Shown: piece by piece, positions 25,486-35,062 of the stretch | Layout: every line of letters starts with the position of its first letter | Position numbering within the stretch: position 1 is the stretch's first letter | From: Brevibacterium sp. 'Marine' | GTDB lineage: Bacteria > Actinomycetota > Actinomycetes > Actinomycetales > Brevibacteriaceae | Length of the DNA stretch: 64,000 nt | Direction: 5' to 3' | NCBI RefSeq assembly: GCF_012844365.1 | Contig: NZ_CP051626.1 | Coordinates: 3,720,001 to 3,784,000 of the forward strand | Position numbers and translations under genes: made by a program | Notes under the pieces: model-generated | The model's input: only the letters and a program-made list of their open reading frames with translations | The model's database searches: none | Told to the model about the DNA's origin: nothing

Positions 25486-27522
25486 ATGACCCACCCGATC
25501 GTCAACGACCTCATCGCCCGCTCGAATTCGCTGGGGGCCGACCGTCGCAATACGAACTATGCCGGCGGCAACACTTCGGCCAAAGGCACCGATGTCGACC
25601 CGGTGACCGGCGACGACGTCGAACTGCTCTGGGTCAAGGGCTCCGGCGGAGATCTCGGAACGCTCACTCCCGACGGTCTCGCAGTCCTCCGCCTCGACCG
25701 GCTGCGGGCGATGGAGAACACCTATCCCGGAGTCGAACGCGAGGACGAGATGGTCGCGGCCTTCGACTACACCCTGCACGGCAAGGGCGGTGCCGCACCC
25801 TCGATCGACACCGCCATGCACGGGCTCGTCGATGCCGCCCATGTCGACCACCTCCACCCGGACTCCGGAATCGCCATCGCCACCGCAGCCGACGGTGAGG
25901 AGCTGACGAAGAGGATCTTCGGCGACACAGTCGTCTGGGTGCCGTGGCGTCGGCCCGGGTTCCAGCTCGGCCTCGACATCGCAGCCATCAAAGCAGAGAA
26001 CCCGCAGGCCATCGGCACCATCCTGGGAGGTCACGGAATCACGGCATGGGGAGCCACCTCGGCGGAGTCCGAGGCCAACTCACGGTGGATCATCGACACC
26101 GCGGCCCGCTACATCGAAGAGCACGGTCGCCCCGAACCCTTCGGTCCGGCCCGTTCCGACTACTCGGCCCTGCCGGAGGACGAACGCCGTGCCAAGGCCG
26201 CGGCCCTCGCACCCCAACTGCGCGGGCTCGCCTCGGCGGACACAACGATGGTCGGGCACTTCACCGATGAACCGGCGGTGCTCGAATTCCTCGCCGGGGA
26301 GAAACTCAATGCGCTGGCCGAACTCGGCACGAGCTGCCCGGACCATTTCCTCCGCACGAAGGTGAAGCCACTGGTCATCGACCTGCCGGCGGCCGCCTCG
26401 GTGGAAGAGATCATCGCCGCACTCCCCGCACTGCACGAAGCCTACCGGGCCGATTATGCGGCCTATTACGACCGCCATGCCGATGCCGAGACACCGGCCA
26501 TGCGCGGGGCGGATCCGGCGATCATCCTCGTTCCGGGGGTGGGCATGTTCTCCTATGGCGCGGACAAGCAGACGGCGCGGGTCGCCGGTGAGTTCTACGT
26601 CAACGCCATCAACGTCATGCGCGGAGCCGAAGCGCTGTCTACCTACGCTCCCATCAGCGAGGCGGAGAAGTTCCGCATCGAATACTGGGCTCTCGAGGAA
26701 GCCAAGCTGCAGCGCAGGCCTGCACCTAAGCCGCTGGCCGGTCGCATCGCATTCGTCACCGGCGCGGCGTCGGGAATCGGCAAAGCCATCGCCACTCGCC
26801 TCGTCGCCGAAGGCGCCTGCGTCGTCATCGCCGATCTCGACCGGGACAAGGCGCAGGAGGTCGCGGCCGAACTCGGGTCGACCGATGTCGCCATCGGTGT
26901 CGCAGCCGATGTCTCCGATGAAGCCGGAGTGCAGGCGGCACTGAATGAAGCGGTGCTCGCCTTCGGCGGGCTCGACCTCGTCGTCAACAACGCCGGTCTG
27001 TCGCTGTCGAAGTCGCTGTTCGATACGACCGAGGCCGATTGGGATCTCCAGCACGATGTCATGGCGAAGGGCTCGTTCCTCGTGTCGAAGAATGCCGCCC
27101 GGATACTCGTCGACCAGGGACTCGGCGGTGACATCGTCTACATCTCCTCGAAGAACTCCGTCTTCGCCGGACCGAACAACATCGCCTATTCGGCGACGAA
27201 GGCCGACCAAGCGCATCAGGTGCGCCTGCTCGCCGCCGAGCTCGGCGAACACGGCATCCGCGTCAACGGCATCAATCCCGATGGGGTGGTGCGCGGTTCG
27301 GGCATCTTCGCGGGCGGTTGGGGCGCACAGCGCGCGAAGACCTATGGCGTGGAGGAGAAGGACCTGGGCAAGTTCTATGCTCAGCGGACGATCCTCGGCC
27401 GCGAGGTGGTCCCGGAGAATGTGGCCAACGCAGTCTATGCACTGTGCACCTCGGACTTCTCACACACGACCGGCCTGCACGTGCCCGTCGATGCCGGCGT
27501 CGCCGCAGCATTCCTGCGGTGA
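25486..27522 (+). CDS. rhaEW: Bifunctional rhamnulose-1-phosphate aldolase / L-lactaldehyde dehydrogenase (RhaEW type)
   Basis: One 678-residue protein joins a class II aldolase domain (about residues 1-400) to a short-chain dehydrogenase domain (about 420-678). The aldolase would split L-rhamnulose-1-phosphate to DHAP and L-lactaldehyde, and the dehydrogenase would oxidise the lactaldehyde to L-lactate. The nucleotide site is VTGAASGIGK near residue 424 and the catalytic YSATK near residue 566. The fusion is known in Bacillus and in actinobacteria. AGGAG precedes the ATG. Its partner genes are in the same operon. Confidence 0.9.
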   Translation: MTHPIVNDLIARSNSLGADRRNTNYAGGNTSAKGTDVDPVTGDDVELLWVKGSGGDLGTLTPDGLAVLRLDRLRAMENTYPGVEREDEMVAAFDYTLHGKGGAAPSIDTAMHGLVDAAHVDHLHPDSGIAIATAADGEELTKRIFGDTVVWVPWRRPGFQLGLDIAAIKAENPQAIGTILGGHGITAWGATSAESEANSRWIIDTAARYIEEHGRPEPFGPARSDYSALPEDERRAKAAALAPQLRGLASADTTMVGHFTDEPAVLEFLAGEKLNALAELGTSCPDHFLRTKVKPLVIDLPAAASVEEIIAALPALHEAYRADYAAYYDRHADAETPAMRGADPAIILVPGVGMFSYGADKQTARVAGEFYVNAINVMRGAEALSTYAPISEAEKFRIEYWALEEAKLQRRPAPKPLAGRIAFVTGAASGIGKAIATRLVAEGACVVIADLDRDKAQEVAAELGSTDVAIGVAADVSDEAGVQAALNEAVLAFGGLDLVVNNAGLSLSKSLFDTTEADWDLQHDVMAKGSFLVSKNAARILVDQGLGGDIVYISSKNSVFAGPNNIAYSATKADQAHQVRLLAAELGEHGIRVNGINPDGVVRGSGIFAGGWGAQRAKTYGVEEKDLGKFYAQRTILGREVVPENVANAVYALCTSDFSHTTGLHVPVDAGVAAAFLR

Positions 27523-27551
27523 GCCGCGTTCCAACGGAGATCATCACACAC

Positions 27552-29006
27552 ATGGACATCACTGATTCTGCTGCCGGTCTCACTCTCGCCGCGGTCGATC
27601 TGGGCGCTACGAGCGGCCGGGTCATCTTGGGCGGGGTGAGCGACGGTGTGCTGCGGATGAAGCCCGTGGCTCGGTTTGCGAATGTGCCGCAGTTCTTGGG
27701 CGAGAGCATGCACTGGAATATCCAGTCGCTCTTCGCTGAATTGAGCACGGGCCTCCGAGAGGCCTTCCTCAGGAGCCCGGGATTGGTGAGCATCGGCATC
27801 GACTCATGGGCCGTCGACTATGGGCTGCTGCGCGATGGAGACCTGCTCGGGATTCCGCATCACTACCGGGACGGACGGAACCTGCGTGGAGTTGAGCTCG
27901 TCCACGAGCACGTCGCCCCTGATGAGCTCTTCACCCACAACGGGTTGCAGCACCTCGACTTCAACACCGTCTTCCAGTTTGCGGCCGAAGCCGAGTCCGG
28001 GCTCCTCGACCTCGCCGACCGGGCACTGCTCGTCCCCGATCTCATCGCCTTCTGGCTCACCGGTCAGCAGCGCACGGAGCTGACGAACGCGTCGACGACC
28101 GGTCTGCTGTCAGTTCATGACGGCAGCTGGGACTCAGAACTCATGAGACTGCTCGGACTGCCTGCCGATCTGCTGCCTGATCTCATTGCTCCTGGTGAGC
28201 GCATCGGCGCCCTCAGCGCACCGGTGGCTGAGCGGATCGGTGCGGTCGAACCGATCCAGGTCACGGCCGTAGGCAGCCATGACACCGCCTCGGCGGTGGT
28301 GGCCGTGCCGATGGACGGGCAGAACTGCGCCTATATCTCCAGCGGCACCTGGTCCTTGGTCGGACTCGAGATCGACGACCCGGTCGTGACCGAGGCAGCC
28401 CGCCGGGCGAATTTCACGAATGAGGGCGGAGTCGACGGGACGATCCGGTTCCTCAAGAACGTCTCGGGCCTGTGGCTGCTGAGCGAATCGATGCGACAGT
28501 GGGAGCACGACGCCACCGACGCTCAGCGCAGTTCGGATCTCGAGACGCTGCTCGCCGAGGCGGCCGCAATCACGACCCCGGTGGCAGTGTTCGACCCGTC
28601 CGACGATCGGTTCACCCCACCCGGAGACATGCCCGCCCGCATCCGCGAGTGGTGCCGTGAGCACGGCGTCGAACCTCCGCGCACCCGCGCCGAGGTGGTC
28701 CGATCGATCCTCGAATCGCTCGCTGCCGCTTATGCCGAGACCCTTGCAACCGCCGAGGAGCTGACGGGCCGGACCGTGGAGACGATCCACATCGTCGGCG
28801 GTGGTTCACAGAACACTCTGCTCTGCCAGCTCACCGCGAATCGTGCCGGTCGGAGGGTGCTCGCCGGGCCAGTCGAGGCCACGGCGATCGGCAACCTGCT
28901 CATCCAGGCCCGGGCCGTCGGTCAGGTCGATGAGAATTCGAATCTGAGCGAGTTGCGGCAGATCGTAAGAGCCTCGTTCCCGGTCACCGAATACCTGCCG
29001 GGCTGA
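27552..29006 (+). CDS. rhaB: Rhamnulokinase
   Basis: Phosphorylates L-rhamnulose at C1. The 484-residue FGGY-family (ASKHA-fold) kinase shows the phosphate-1 motif AAVDLGATSGRVILG (about 13-27), IGIDSWAVDYGLL (about 83-95) and the adenosine motif HIVGGGSQNTLLCQ (about 415-428). ATG 27552 gives the normal length; the longer frame starts inside the aldolase gene. 29 bases separate it from rhaEW. It ends at a strong bidirectional hairpin, so it closes the operon. As kinase is after isomerase in the pathway, the gene order does not follow the reaction order. Confidence 0.92.
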   Translation: MDITDSAAGLTLAAVDLGATSGRVILGGVSDGVLRMKPVARFANVPQFLGESMHWNIQSLFAELSTGLREAFLRSPGLVSIGIDSWAVDYGLLRDGDLLGIPHHYRDGRNLRGVELVHEHVAPDELFTHNGLQHLDFNTVFQFAAEAESGLLDLADRALLVPDLIAFWLTGQQRTELTNASTTGLLSVHDGSWDSELMRLLGLPADLLPDLIAPGERIGALSAPVAERIGAVEPIQVTAVGSHDTASAVVAVPMDGQNCAYISSGTWSLVGLEIDDPVVTEAARRANFTNEGGVDGTIRFLKNVSGLWLLSESMRQWEHDATDAQRSSDLETLLAEAAAITTPVAVFDPSDDRFTPPGDMPARIREWCREHGVEPPRTRAEVVRSILESLAAAYAETLATAEELTGRTVETIHIVGGGSQNTLLCQLTANRAGRRVLAGPVEATAIGNLLIQARAVGQVDENSNLSELRQIVRASFPVTEYLPG

Positions 29007-29026
29007 CCAGAGGAGCTTTGCCGACA

Positions 29027-29072
29027 ACGAGGAGGCGGCGTCGACCAGTTCTGGCCGACGCCGCCTCCTCGT
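29027..29072. terminator. Bidirectional terminator after rhaB
   Basis: ACGAGGAGGCGGCGTCG (29027-29043) is the exact reverse complement of 29056-29072, a 17-base perfect stem. The 12-base loop can fold further (CCAG/CTGG). T-rich bases follow at 29073-29080 on the plus strand. It separates convergent rhaB and the CurA-like gene. Confidence 0.85.
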
Positions 29073-29099
29073 TTCCGTTTCAGTGAAGACCTGACAGCC

Positions 29100-30122
29100 T
29101 CAGCTCTCGGCGCCCACGGCGACGACCATCTTGCCGAAGTTCCCACCGGTGAGCAGATCATTGAAGTACTCGGGAGCCTTGTCGAGACCGGGGCGGATGT
29201 CCTCGCGGAAGCGGACCTTGCCCTCCTTGAGCCAGCCGCTCATGTCCTCGAGGAACTGACCGGTGAGACGCTCGGCGAACTCGGTCTGGATGAAGCCGCG
29301 GACCAGCAGCGACTTCGTCAGGATGTTGCCCATGAGCGCCCCCGAACGGTCCGGGCCCTCGGGCAGCGAAGTGAGATTGTAGTTCGCGACGAGTCCGCAC
29401 ACGGGCACGCGAGCGAAGGTGTTGAGCCGGGGCAGCACAGCGTCGAACACGGCGCCGCCGACGTTCTCGTAATAGACGTCGATGCCCTGCGGCACTGCGT
29501 CCTTCAGCTCCTGCCGCAGGTTCCCGCTCCGGTGGTCCAGTGCCACATCGAAGCCGAGTTCCTCGAGGTGGGCGACCTTGTCCGGACCGCCGGCGATGCC
29601 GACGGCGGTCGCACCCTTGATCTTCGCGATCTGACCGACGACGGACCCGACAGGCCCGGTGGCGGCGGCCACGGCCACGGTCTCGCCTTCCTTCGGCTGA
29701 CCGATCTCGAGCAGACCTGCATACGCGGTGAACCCGGGCATGCCGAGCACACCGAGGTGGGTGGAGATCGGTGCGAGCTCCGGGTCGATCTTGCGCAGAT
29801 GCCCGGTCGACTCCACCGAATACTCCTGCCACCCGCCGTAGCCGAGGACGATCTCACCGGCGGCGAAGCCCTCGGCATTGGATTCGACGACCTCGGACAC
29901 GGTGGCACCGACCATGACATCGCCGACCTCGACGGGCTTCGCGTAGGACTTCGCATCCGACATCCGGCCGCGCATGTACGGGTCGAGCGAGAGGTAGAGC
30001 GTGCGCAGCAGCACCTGCCCCTCGCCCGGGGCCGGCACAGGCACCTCGTCGAGCAGGTAGTTCTCCGCAGTTGGAGCGCCCACGGGGCGCGAGTTCAGGC
30101 GAATCCGATGGTTGGTCGTCAT
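29100..30122 (-). CDS. NADP-dependent oxidoreductase, CurA/leukotriene-dehydrogenase-like (MDR family)
   Basis: A 340-residue zinc-free medium-chain reductase that reduces alpha,beta-unsaturated carbonyl compounds with NADPH. Clear family marks are SLDPYMRGRMSD (about 45-56) and GATVSEVVES (about 72-81), and the nucleotide-binding AAATGPVGSVVGQIAKIKG (about 151-169). The expected zinc cysteines are absent. Monocistronic. The physiological substrate is not readable; detoxification of enals is typical of the family. Confidence 0.9.
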   Translation of the reverse strand: MTTNHRIRLNSRPVGAPTAENYLLDEVPVPAPGEGQVLLRTLYLSLDPYMRGRMSDAKSYAKPVEVGDVMVGATVSEVVESNAEGFAAGEIVLGYGGWQEYSVESTGHLRKIDPELAPISTHLGVLGMPGFTAYAGLLEIGQPKEGETVAVAAATGPVGSVVGQIAKIKGATAVGIAGGPDKVAHLEELGFDVALDHRSGNLRQELKDAVPQGIDVYYENVGGAVFDAVLPRLNTFARVPVCGLVANYNLTSLPEGPDRSGALMGNILTKSLLVRGFIQTEFAERLTGQFLEDMSGWLKEGKVRFREDIRPGLDKAPEYFNDLLTGGNFGKMVVAVGAES

Positions 30123-30197
30123 GGAGACGGTTCCTTTCAGCAGCAGATCATTCTTCGCTTGTGTGCTTCAGTGGGGCGACAGGTGCATCCGCGACGA

Positions 30198-31040
30198 TCA
30201 CCGATGCTGTCGGTCATAACAACCATTCTGCGGTCGCCGATGTTCCTGAACGAACGATTTTTCTGACACCGAGGCGGCCCCCAATCGGGCCTTCCCCACC
30301 AGGTCGCGGGCCACGGTCTCCCACTCGGGGTCGAAGGCCCAATCGAAATCGCCGAGGTGGTCGAGCAGGTGGCTGCCATTGTCCCGGATGACCTCCGACC
30401 ACTCCCTCGGCCACGCCCCGAAGTTCGCCGCCGCGGCGAGCTCGTCGACGTCCTTGAATACGGCACCGGTCGGATCGAGCCGACCGTCCGCGGCGTGCAG
30501 GGGCATCGAGGCGGTCGGAAAGGTGATGTCGAGGATGTGATCGCTGGTGAACAGCGCATCATCGCTGCGTACGTGCGTGGCCTCGAGATTGATGTACCAC
30601 TCGGCCCGCACACCGCCGGGCTCGGTACGATCGACACCGTCCACAGCATCTTTGAGCAGCACCCATACGGAGAAAGGAACCTTCGGCGGGACGATCTTGA
30701 GCACCCCGCGGCCCCGCCACGTGCCCTCGACATTGATCCTGGTGGGCGCCTCGGCGAGCGATCGGAACCGCGCCTTCAACGGCACATCGTGGGCGTTCGT
30801 GTTCTCCCACCCGACGATGCGGGTCTCCTGCGTCGGCGTACCCCCGGCCAACCACAGAACAGAACCGGACGGCCCGTCGGCGACGACACGCATCGGTCGG
30901 GCCACCTCGGCGAGGTCGCGGTCGAAGTCGAACCGTCGGAACGTCCACGTCACGGTCTGCCCCGGAGTCCAGAACGGCGCCTGCCCCACGGGTCTGACCT
31001 GGGGCGGGGTGGGGATCGTGAACGGATCGCGCAGGCTCAT
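30198..31040 (-). CDS. DUF402-domain protein
   Basis: A 280-residue protein of the DUF402 family (FomD/YgaC-like fold). The core lies near residues 90-230, with INLEATHVRSDDALFTSDHILDI around 148-170 as the family's conserved stretch. The N-terminal third and a charged C-terminal tail are less conserved. DUF402 members hydrolyse nucleoside diphosphates or nucleotidyl-linked phosphonates in characterised cases; the substrate here is unknown. Monocistronic. Confidence 0.75.
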   Translation of the reverse strand: MSLRDPFTIPTPPQVRPVGQAPFWTPGQTVTWTFRRFDFDRDLAEVARPMRVVADGPSGSVLWLAGGTPTQETRIVGWENTNAHDVPLKARFRSLAEAPTRINVEGTWRGRGVLKIVPPKVPFSVWVLLKDAVDGVDRTEPGGVRAEWYINLEATHVRSDDALFTSDHILDITFPTASMPLHAADGRLDPTGAVFKDVDELAAAANFGAWPREWSEVIRDNGSHLLDHLGDFDWAFDPEWETVARDLVGKARLGAASVSEKSFVQEHRRPQNGCYDRQHR

Positions 31041-31111
31041 GCGGGCAGTCTATGTGTCGGGCATGGACGGCCGCTGAGGACGCGTGGGGCGACAGGTCAT
31101 AGAGTGGGGCC

Positions 31112-32068
31112 ATGAACGTCCCCGAGACCACGGCCGGTCACGTCTTCGAGGTGCCCGACACGATGACCGCTCCCCCGCGCACCGATGCCGAGGTCCCCGA
31201 CTACGTCCGCGCCCTCGGCCTGCCCGGCCTCGCCGACATCCACGTCCATTTCCTGCCGCAGAACGTGCTCGACAAGGTGTGGCAGTACTTCGACAATGCC
31301 GCCGACAACTACGGCCGCGACTGGCCGATCACCTACCGTTTCGACACGGACACCCGGCTGAGCATCGTCCGCGAGCTCGGCATCCGCGCGATCCCGGCGC
31401 TGACCTACCCGCACAAGCCCGGCATGGCCGCGTGGTTGAATGACTGGAACGCCGAATTCGCCGCCGCCCACGACGACGTCATCCACTGCGGCACCCTCTA
31501 CGCCGAACCCGAGTGCGCCGACTATGTGCCGAAGGCGCTGGCGGCCGGAGCGACGCTGTTCAAAGTCCACGTCCAGGTCGGCGTCTTCTCACCCGACGAC
31601 GCGGTCCTCGACCCCGCGTGGAGAGCCCTCGAAGAGGCCCGGGTGCCGATCGTCATCCATGCCGGATCCGCTCCCCTGCCGGGCACGTACACCGGCCCGC
31701 ACGCGGTGGGCAACGTCCTCGAACGCTTTCCGCAGCTCTCCTTCGTCATCGCCCATATGGGCATGCCCGAGTACGACGAGTTCGCCGATCTCGCCGAACG
31801 TTTCGACAATGTCTGTCTCGACACGACGATGTTCGCGTCCGGGTATTTCTCCGACCCCGCCGAGGTGACCCCCGCCTACCGCGAACGCCTGGCCGGACTT
31901 GAGGACAAGGTCATCCTCGGCTCGGATTTCCCGAACATCCCCTACCCGTACGTCGACCAGATCGCAGGTCTGGCCGCCCTGGGACTCGGCGACGACTGGA
32001 TGCGTTCGGTGCTGTGGACCAACGGCGTGAAGATGCTCGGGCTCGACCGATCACAAGAGCCCGACTGA
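31112..32068 (+). CDS. Amidohydrolase 2-family metal-dependent hydrolase
   Basis: A 318-residue TIM-barrel hydrolase. Metal ligands are visible as DIHVHF at about residues 44-49, a histidine in VIHAGSAPL (about 188-196), HMGM (about 217-220) and the aspartate in GSDFPNIPY (about 269-277). The family includes decarboxylases and hydrolases of cyclic amides and esters; the substrate is not readable. It stands alone, divergent from the DUF402 gene and convergent with the DUF421 gene 3 bases downstream. Confidence 0.85.
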   Translation: MNVPETTAGHVFEVPDTMTAPPRTDAEVPDYVRALGLPGLADIHVHFLPQNVLDKVWQYFDNAADNYGRDWPITYRFDTDTRLSIVRELGIRAIPALTYPHKPGMAAWLNDWNAEFAAAHDDVIHCGTLYAEPECADYVPKALAAGATLFKVHVQVGVFSPDDAVLDPAWRALEEARVPIVIHAGSAPLPGTYTGPHAVGNVLERFPQLSFVIAHMGMPEYDEFADLAERFDNVCLDTTMFASGYFSDPAEVTPAYRERLAGLEDKVILGSDFPNIPYPYVDQIAGLAALGLGDDWMRSVLWTNGVKMLGLDRSQEPD

Positions 32069-32071
32069 ATC

Positions 32072-32611
32072 TCACCCCTCACGGGGCACACGGTGAGCTC
32101 CGATGGCGTCGGCAAGCATCTCCTCGTCGATGGGCGCACCGCGGCGGATGACGCTGATCTGACCGGTCGATTCGAGGATCACGCAGGCGACCTCGCCGAA
32201 ATTGCGGATCCCGGCCGAGCGCAGCTTCGCGACGAGTTCGTCGTGATCGACATGGGTCCTCGCGAGGTTGTCGGTGAGGATCTCGGACCCGGCCATGAGC
32301 ACGACTGCCGGTGAGTAGACGACTTTGGCGAGCATTCCGAAACGGCGGCTGTACCCGCTCAGCGCCTGCAGGGCGAGCATGGTGGCAAGCGCAAGTACGC
32401 CCGCGACGAGGGTCGGAGTGTCACCGAGGATGGCCCGGCCGATGATCGCCCCGATGGCGATGACCGGGGCCAGGTCGAAGCTGGAAAGATTCGACAGCGT
32501 CCGCTGGCCGAAGATGCGCAGCAGCAGAATGATCCCGACGTAGAAGACGACGCACGAGACGACGACCCTGACCGCGTCGACCCCGTCGAGCCCGAATTCC
32601 ATCCAATCCAT
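32072..32611 (-). CDS. DUF421 (YetF-type) membrane protein
   Basis: A 179-residue protein with three N-terminal hydrophobic segments (about residues 10-30, 45-62, 66-84) and a soluble DUF421 domain containing the family stretch ILTDNLARTHVDHDELVAKLRSAG. ATG 32611 has GGAGG 6 bases before it, so it is preferred to the start at 32641. Function of the family is unknown; YetF is a sporulation-linked protein in Bacillus. It is 51 bases behind the NmrA-like gene and may share its transcript. Confidence 0.85.
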   Translation of the reverse strand: MDWMEFGLDGVDAVRVVVSCVVFYVGIILLLRIFGQRTLSNLSSFDLAPVIAIGAIIGRAILGDTPTLVAGVLALATMLALQALSGYSRRFGMLAKVVYSPAVVLMAGSEILTDNLARTHVDHDELVAKLRSAGIRNFGEVACVILESTGQISVIRRGAPIDEEMLADAIGAHRVPREG

Positions 32612-32662
32612 GAGAACCTCCGGAACGGATGATACCGCCACAGAGGCGGCCCGCCCCGGATC

Positions 32663-33412
32663 TCAGACCGAGCGCAGCCATTCGTCGACGGTCTTATCGG
32701 ACATCCTCGGTGACGGTGGGATGAGTCCGTCACGGGCCATCGGCCCGGGCAGGGGAATGCCGACGACCTTCGCACGTCTCGTCCCTGACTTCCGGGCGCG
32801 CACCGCGGCGAGTCTGCGGGCGATCTCAGCGAAGTCGCTGATCTCGGGACCGGCGACCTCGATGGTGCCGCGCTCGCGTGCGTCGATGGCTTCGGCCATC
32901 ATGCGGGCCGCCTCGGTGACGGCCAGGGCCTGCACCCGCATCTTCGGCACGAAACGCAGCGGCCCGGCTTGGATCGTCATCGTGTCGACGAGTTCGAACC
33001 ATTGGGCGGATCGGAACATCAGCAGCTGTTCCTCCGGGATGAGCCGACGAAAGATGCGCTCCTGCGTGGCTTTGCCCTGGTAGTAGCCCATCATCCGCGA
33101 CTCGGCGGCCTCGGGACGGAACGCGATCGACAGGACGGCCACGGTGGTGCCGGGCTGCTCGGCAACGGCCTCGGCGATCGAACGGGAGCTGTGGGAGAAG
33201 AAATCGATGGCTTTGCGGGCGCTCATCGTCAGCTGGTTGACGCAGTCGACGAGGACATCGCTGCCCTCGGCCGCCTCGGCGACTCCCCGCCCGGTCACCG
33301 TGTCGACCCCGCTCCCGCGATGAGCAGCGATGACCGTGTGTCCGCGTTCGCGCAGTCGGCCCACCAGCTGCGTGCCGAAGGTACCGGTGGCTCCATAGAC
33401 GGTGATCTGCAT
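32663..33412 (-). CDS. NmrA-like NAD(P)-binding protein (atypical SDR)
   Basis: A 249-residue Rossmann protein with the atypical SDR glycine motif GATGTFGTQL (about 7-16) and no catalytic Tyr-x-x-x-Lys in the usual place, so it resembles NmrA or divinyl-reductase-like proteins, which bind NADPH and may act as sensors or reductases. Start 33412 (MQITVYG) matches the strand pattern; an upstream start at 33436 would add 8 residues. Substrate unknown. Confidence 0.8.
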   Translation of the reverse strand: MQITVYGATGTFGTQLVGRLRERGHTVIAAHRGSGVDTVTGRGVAEAAEGSDVLVDCVNQLTMSARKAIDFFSHSSRSIAEAVAEQPGTTVAVLSIAFRPEAAESRMMGYYQGKATQERIFRRLIPEEQLLMFRSAQWFELVDTMTIQAGPLRFVPKMRVQALAVTEAARMMAEAIDARERGTIEVAGPEISDFAEIARRLAAVRARKSGTRRAKVVGIPLPGPMARDGLIPPSPRMSDKTVDEWLRSV

Positions 33413-33480
33413 GATCGTCGGCCCCTCAGACGCCACATGGGCGGGCCCGCAGTCGAGCCCGCCCGTGCGCCGGTCGTTTC

Positions 33481-34416
33481 TCAGTTCTGGTTGACCGTGA
33501 CCCTACCAGTATCGGCTGTGGCCGAGATCGGAACGAGGATCTTGCCCTTGGCTTCCTTCGGGTCATCCGCCACATCGAACTTCTTCAGATCGGAGGCGAG
33601 GTCGACGGTGCCGTCATTGGACTTCGCGTTGATCCGGTAGAAGAAGTCCTCATCCAGCTCTTCCGAGGTGAGCTTGAGATTCGGCACCCGCAGCTCGATC
33701 GAGCCTTCTTCCGTCTTCGCGATGATTCCGCCGGCGGGCATCGCCTGATTGGTGAAGTCGAGGTCGACGGTTCCCGTCGAACTGACCACGTCGATGCGGT
33801 CGCTGACGGTGAGGTTCTCACCTTCGATGGCACCGACTCCGGTCTTGGCCGACACCGTCCCGAAGTCTCCGTCCAGGTAGGTGGCACCCCAATCGCTCGT
33901 GGTCCGCACCTTCTGTGCCGAGCCGGTCACACTCGCGGTCCCACCGCCGGTGTCGGCGTTGATCTCAGCGAAGTCACCGGTGACATCGAACCGGCCGTAG
34001 TTGCCGTCGAAGTCGAGGGCGAGGTCTTTCGCCTCTGTGGTCGGGATGGTGACGGTCAGCCGGGTGTTCTCGAGTTTCCCACCGTTCTTCACCGCCACCT
34101 CGGCGGTATCGGCGCGACTGTCGACCTCGAGGTTCGCGGAGCTGTCGCGGGGACCGGTGCCGGTGATCTTCACGATCGCCTCGGCGACGTCGGCGGTCTT
34201 GATCTCGACGGCACCGCCGGAATCGAGGCCGATCTTGAGTTCCTTCATCGCCTTCGGCAGCGATTCGGACGACTCGATCCGTCCGTAGTCGAGGCGGGAG
34301 GCACTATGGGCGGTGCTGACGATGACGGGGATGAGGAGGACGACGGCGGCGAGGATGATCAGGACCGCGCGCAGACCGACGCGGGCGGATTCGCTGATGC
34401 GGACTGTGGCAGGCAT
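33481..34416 (-). CDS. Membrane-anchored DUF4097-like beta-helix protein
   Basis: A 311-residue protein with one N-terminal transmembrane segment (about residues 16-36, AVLIILAAVVLLIPVIVS) followed by an outside beta-strand repeat region typical of DUF4097/LiaF-like adhesion or envelope proteins. Charged N-terminus then hydrophobic stretch then long soluble part put the domain on the outside. ATG 34416 is 2 bases past the stop of the response regulator gene, so the three genes form one unit with a sensor kinase. It may be a target or a negative regulator of that system, as in LiaFSR-type envelope stress modules. Role inferred. Confidence 0.75.
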   Translation of the reverse strand: MPATVRISESARVGLRAVLIILAAVVLLIPVIVSTAHSASRLDYGRIESSESLPKAMKELKIGLDSGGAVEIKTADVAEAIVKITGTGPRDSSANLEVDSRADTAEVAVKNGGKLENTRLTVTIPTTEAKDLALDFDGNYGRFDVTGDFAEINADTGGGTASVTGSAQKVRTTSDWGATYLDGDFGTVSAKTGVGAIEGENLTVSDRIDVVSSTGTVDLDFTNQAMPAGGIIAKTEEGSIELRVPNLKLTSEELDEDFFYRINAKSNDGTVDLASDLKKFDVADDPKEAKGKILVPISATADTGRVTVNQN

Positions 34417-34417
34417 T

Positions 34418-35062
34418 CTAAGCTCCGAGGAATGTGAGGACGGCGAGGACGCGGCGGTTCTCCGAGGTGTCGGCGGTGAGGCCGAACTTCGTGAACACCG
34501 AGGAGATGTGCTTCTCAACGGCACCGGCGCTGAGGTAGAGGGTGCGGGCGATCGCGGCATTGGACTTGCCTTCGGCCATGAGCTGGAGGACTTCGAGTTC
34601 GCGGGGGCTCAGGGTCGACAGTCCGTCCTTCTTGCGTGTGCGCACGAGGATCTGGGACACGACCTCCGGGTCGAGGACGGTGCCGCCGCCTGCGACCTCA
34701 TCGACAGCGGTGAGGAAGTCTTCGACGTCGGCGACACGGTCTTTGAGCAGGTAGCCGAAGCCGCCGGTGTTCTCGGCGATGAGTTCGGACGCGTACTGCT
34801 CCTCCACGTACTGGCTGAACACGAGGACCTTGACGTCCGGGTTCTGCTTGCGGATGAGGACGGCGGCGCGGATGCCTTCATCGGTGAACGTCGGCGGCAT
34901 GCGCACGTCGATGACGGCGAGGTCCGGCGGATCGTTGTGAACGACGGCGAGGAGTTCGTTGGCGTCGGGCACGGCGGCGATGACCTCATGTCCGGCGTCG
35001 GCGAGCAGCCTTTCGAGTCCGGCCCGCAGGACGGCAGAGTCTTCAGCGATTACGATGCGCAT
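34418..35062 (-). CDS. NarL-family response regulator
   Basis: The 214-residue protein has a receiver domain with acidic pair E7/D8 in IAEDSAV, the phosphoacceptor aspartate in LAVIDVRMPP (about residue 52) and the conserved lysine in YLLKDR (about 103-108), then the LuxR-type HTH (LSPRELEVLQLMAEGKSNAAIARTL). ATG 35062 (MRIVIAED) is the receiver start; it overlaps the kinase gene by 13 bases. Pairs with the upstream kinase. Confidence 0.93.
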   Translation of the reverse strand: MRIVIAEDSAVLRAGLERLLADAGHEVIAAVPDANELLAVVHNDPPDLAVIDVRMPPTFTDEGIRAAVLIRKQNPDVKVLVFSQYVEEQYASELIAENTGGFGYLLKDRVADVEDFLTAVDEVAGGGTVLDPEVVSQILVRTRKKDGLSTLSPRELEVLQLMAEGKSNAAIARTLYLSAGAVEKHISSVFTKFGLTADTSENRRVLAVLTFLGA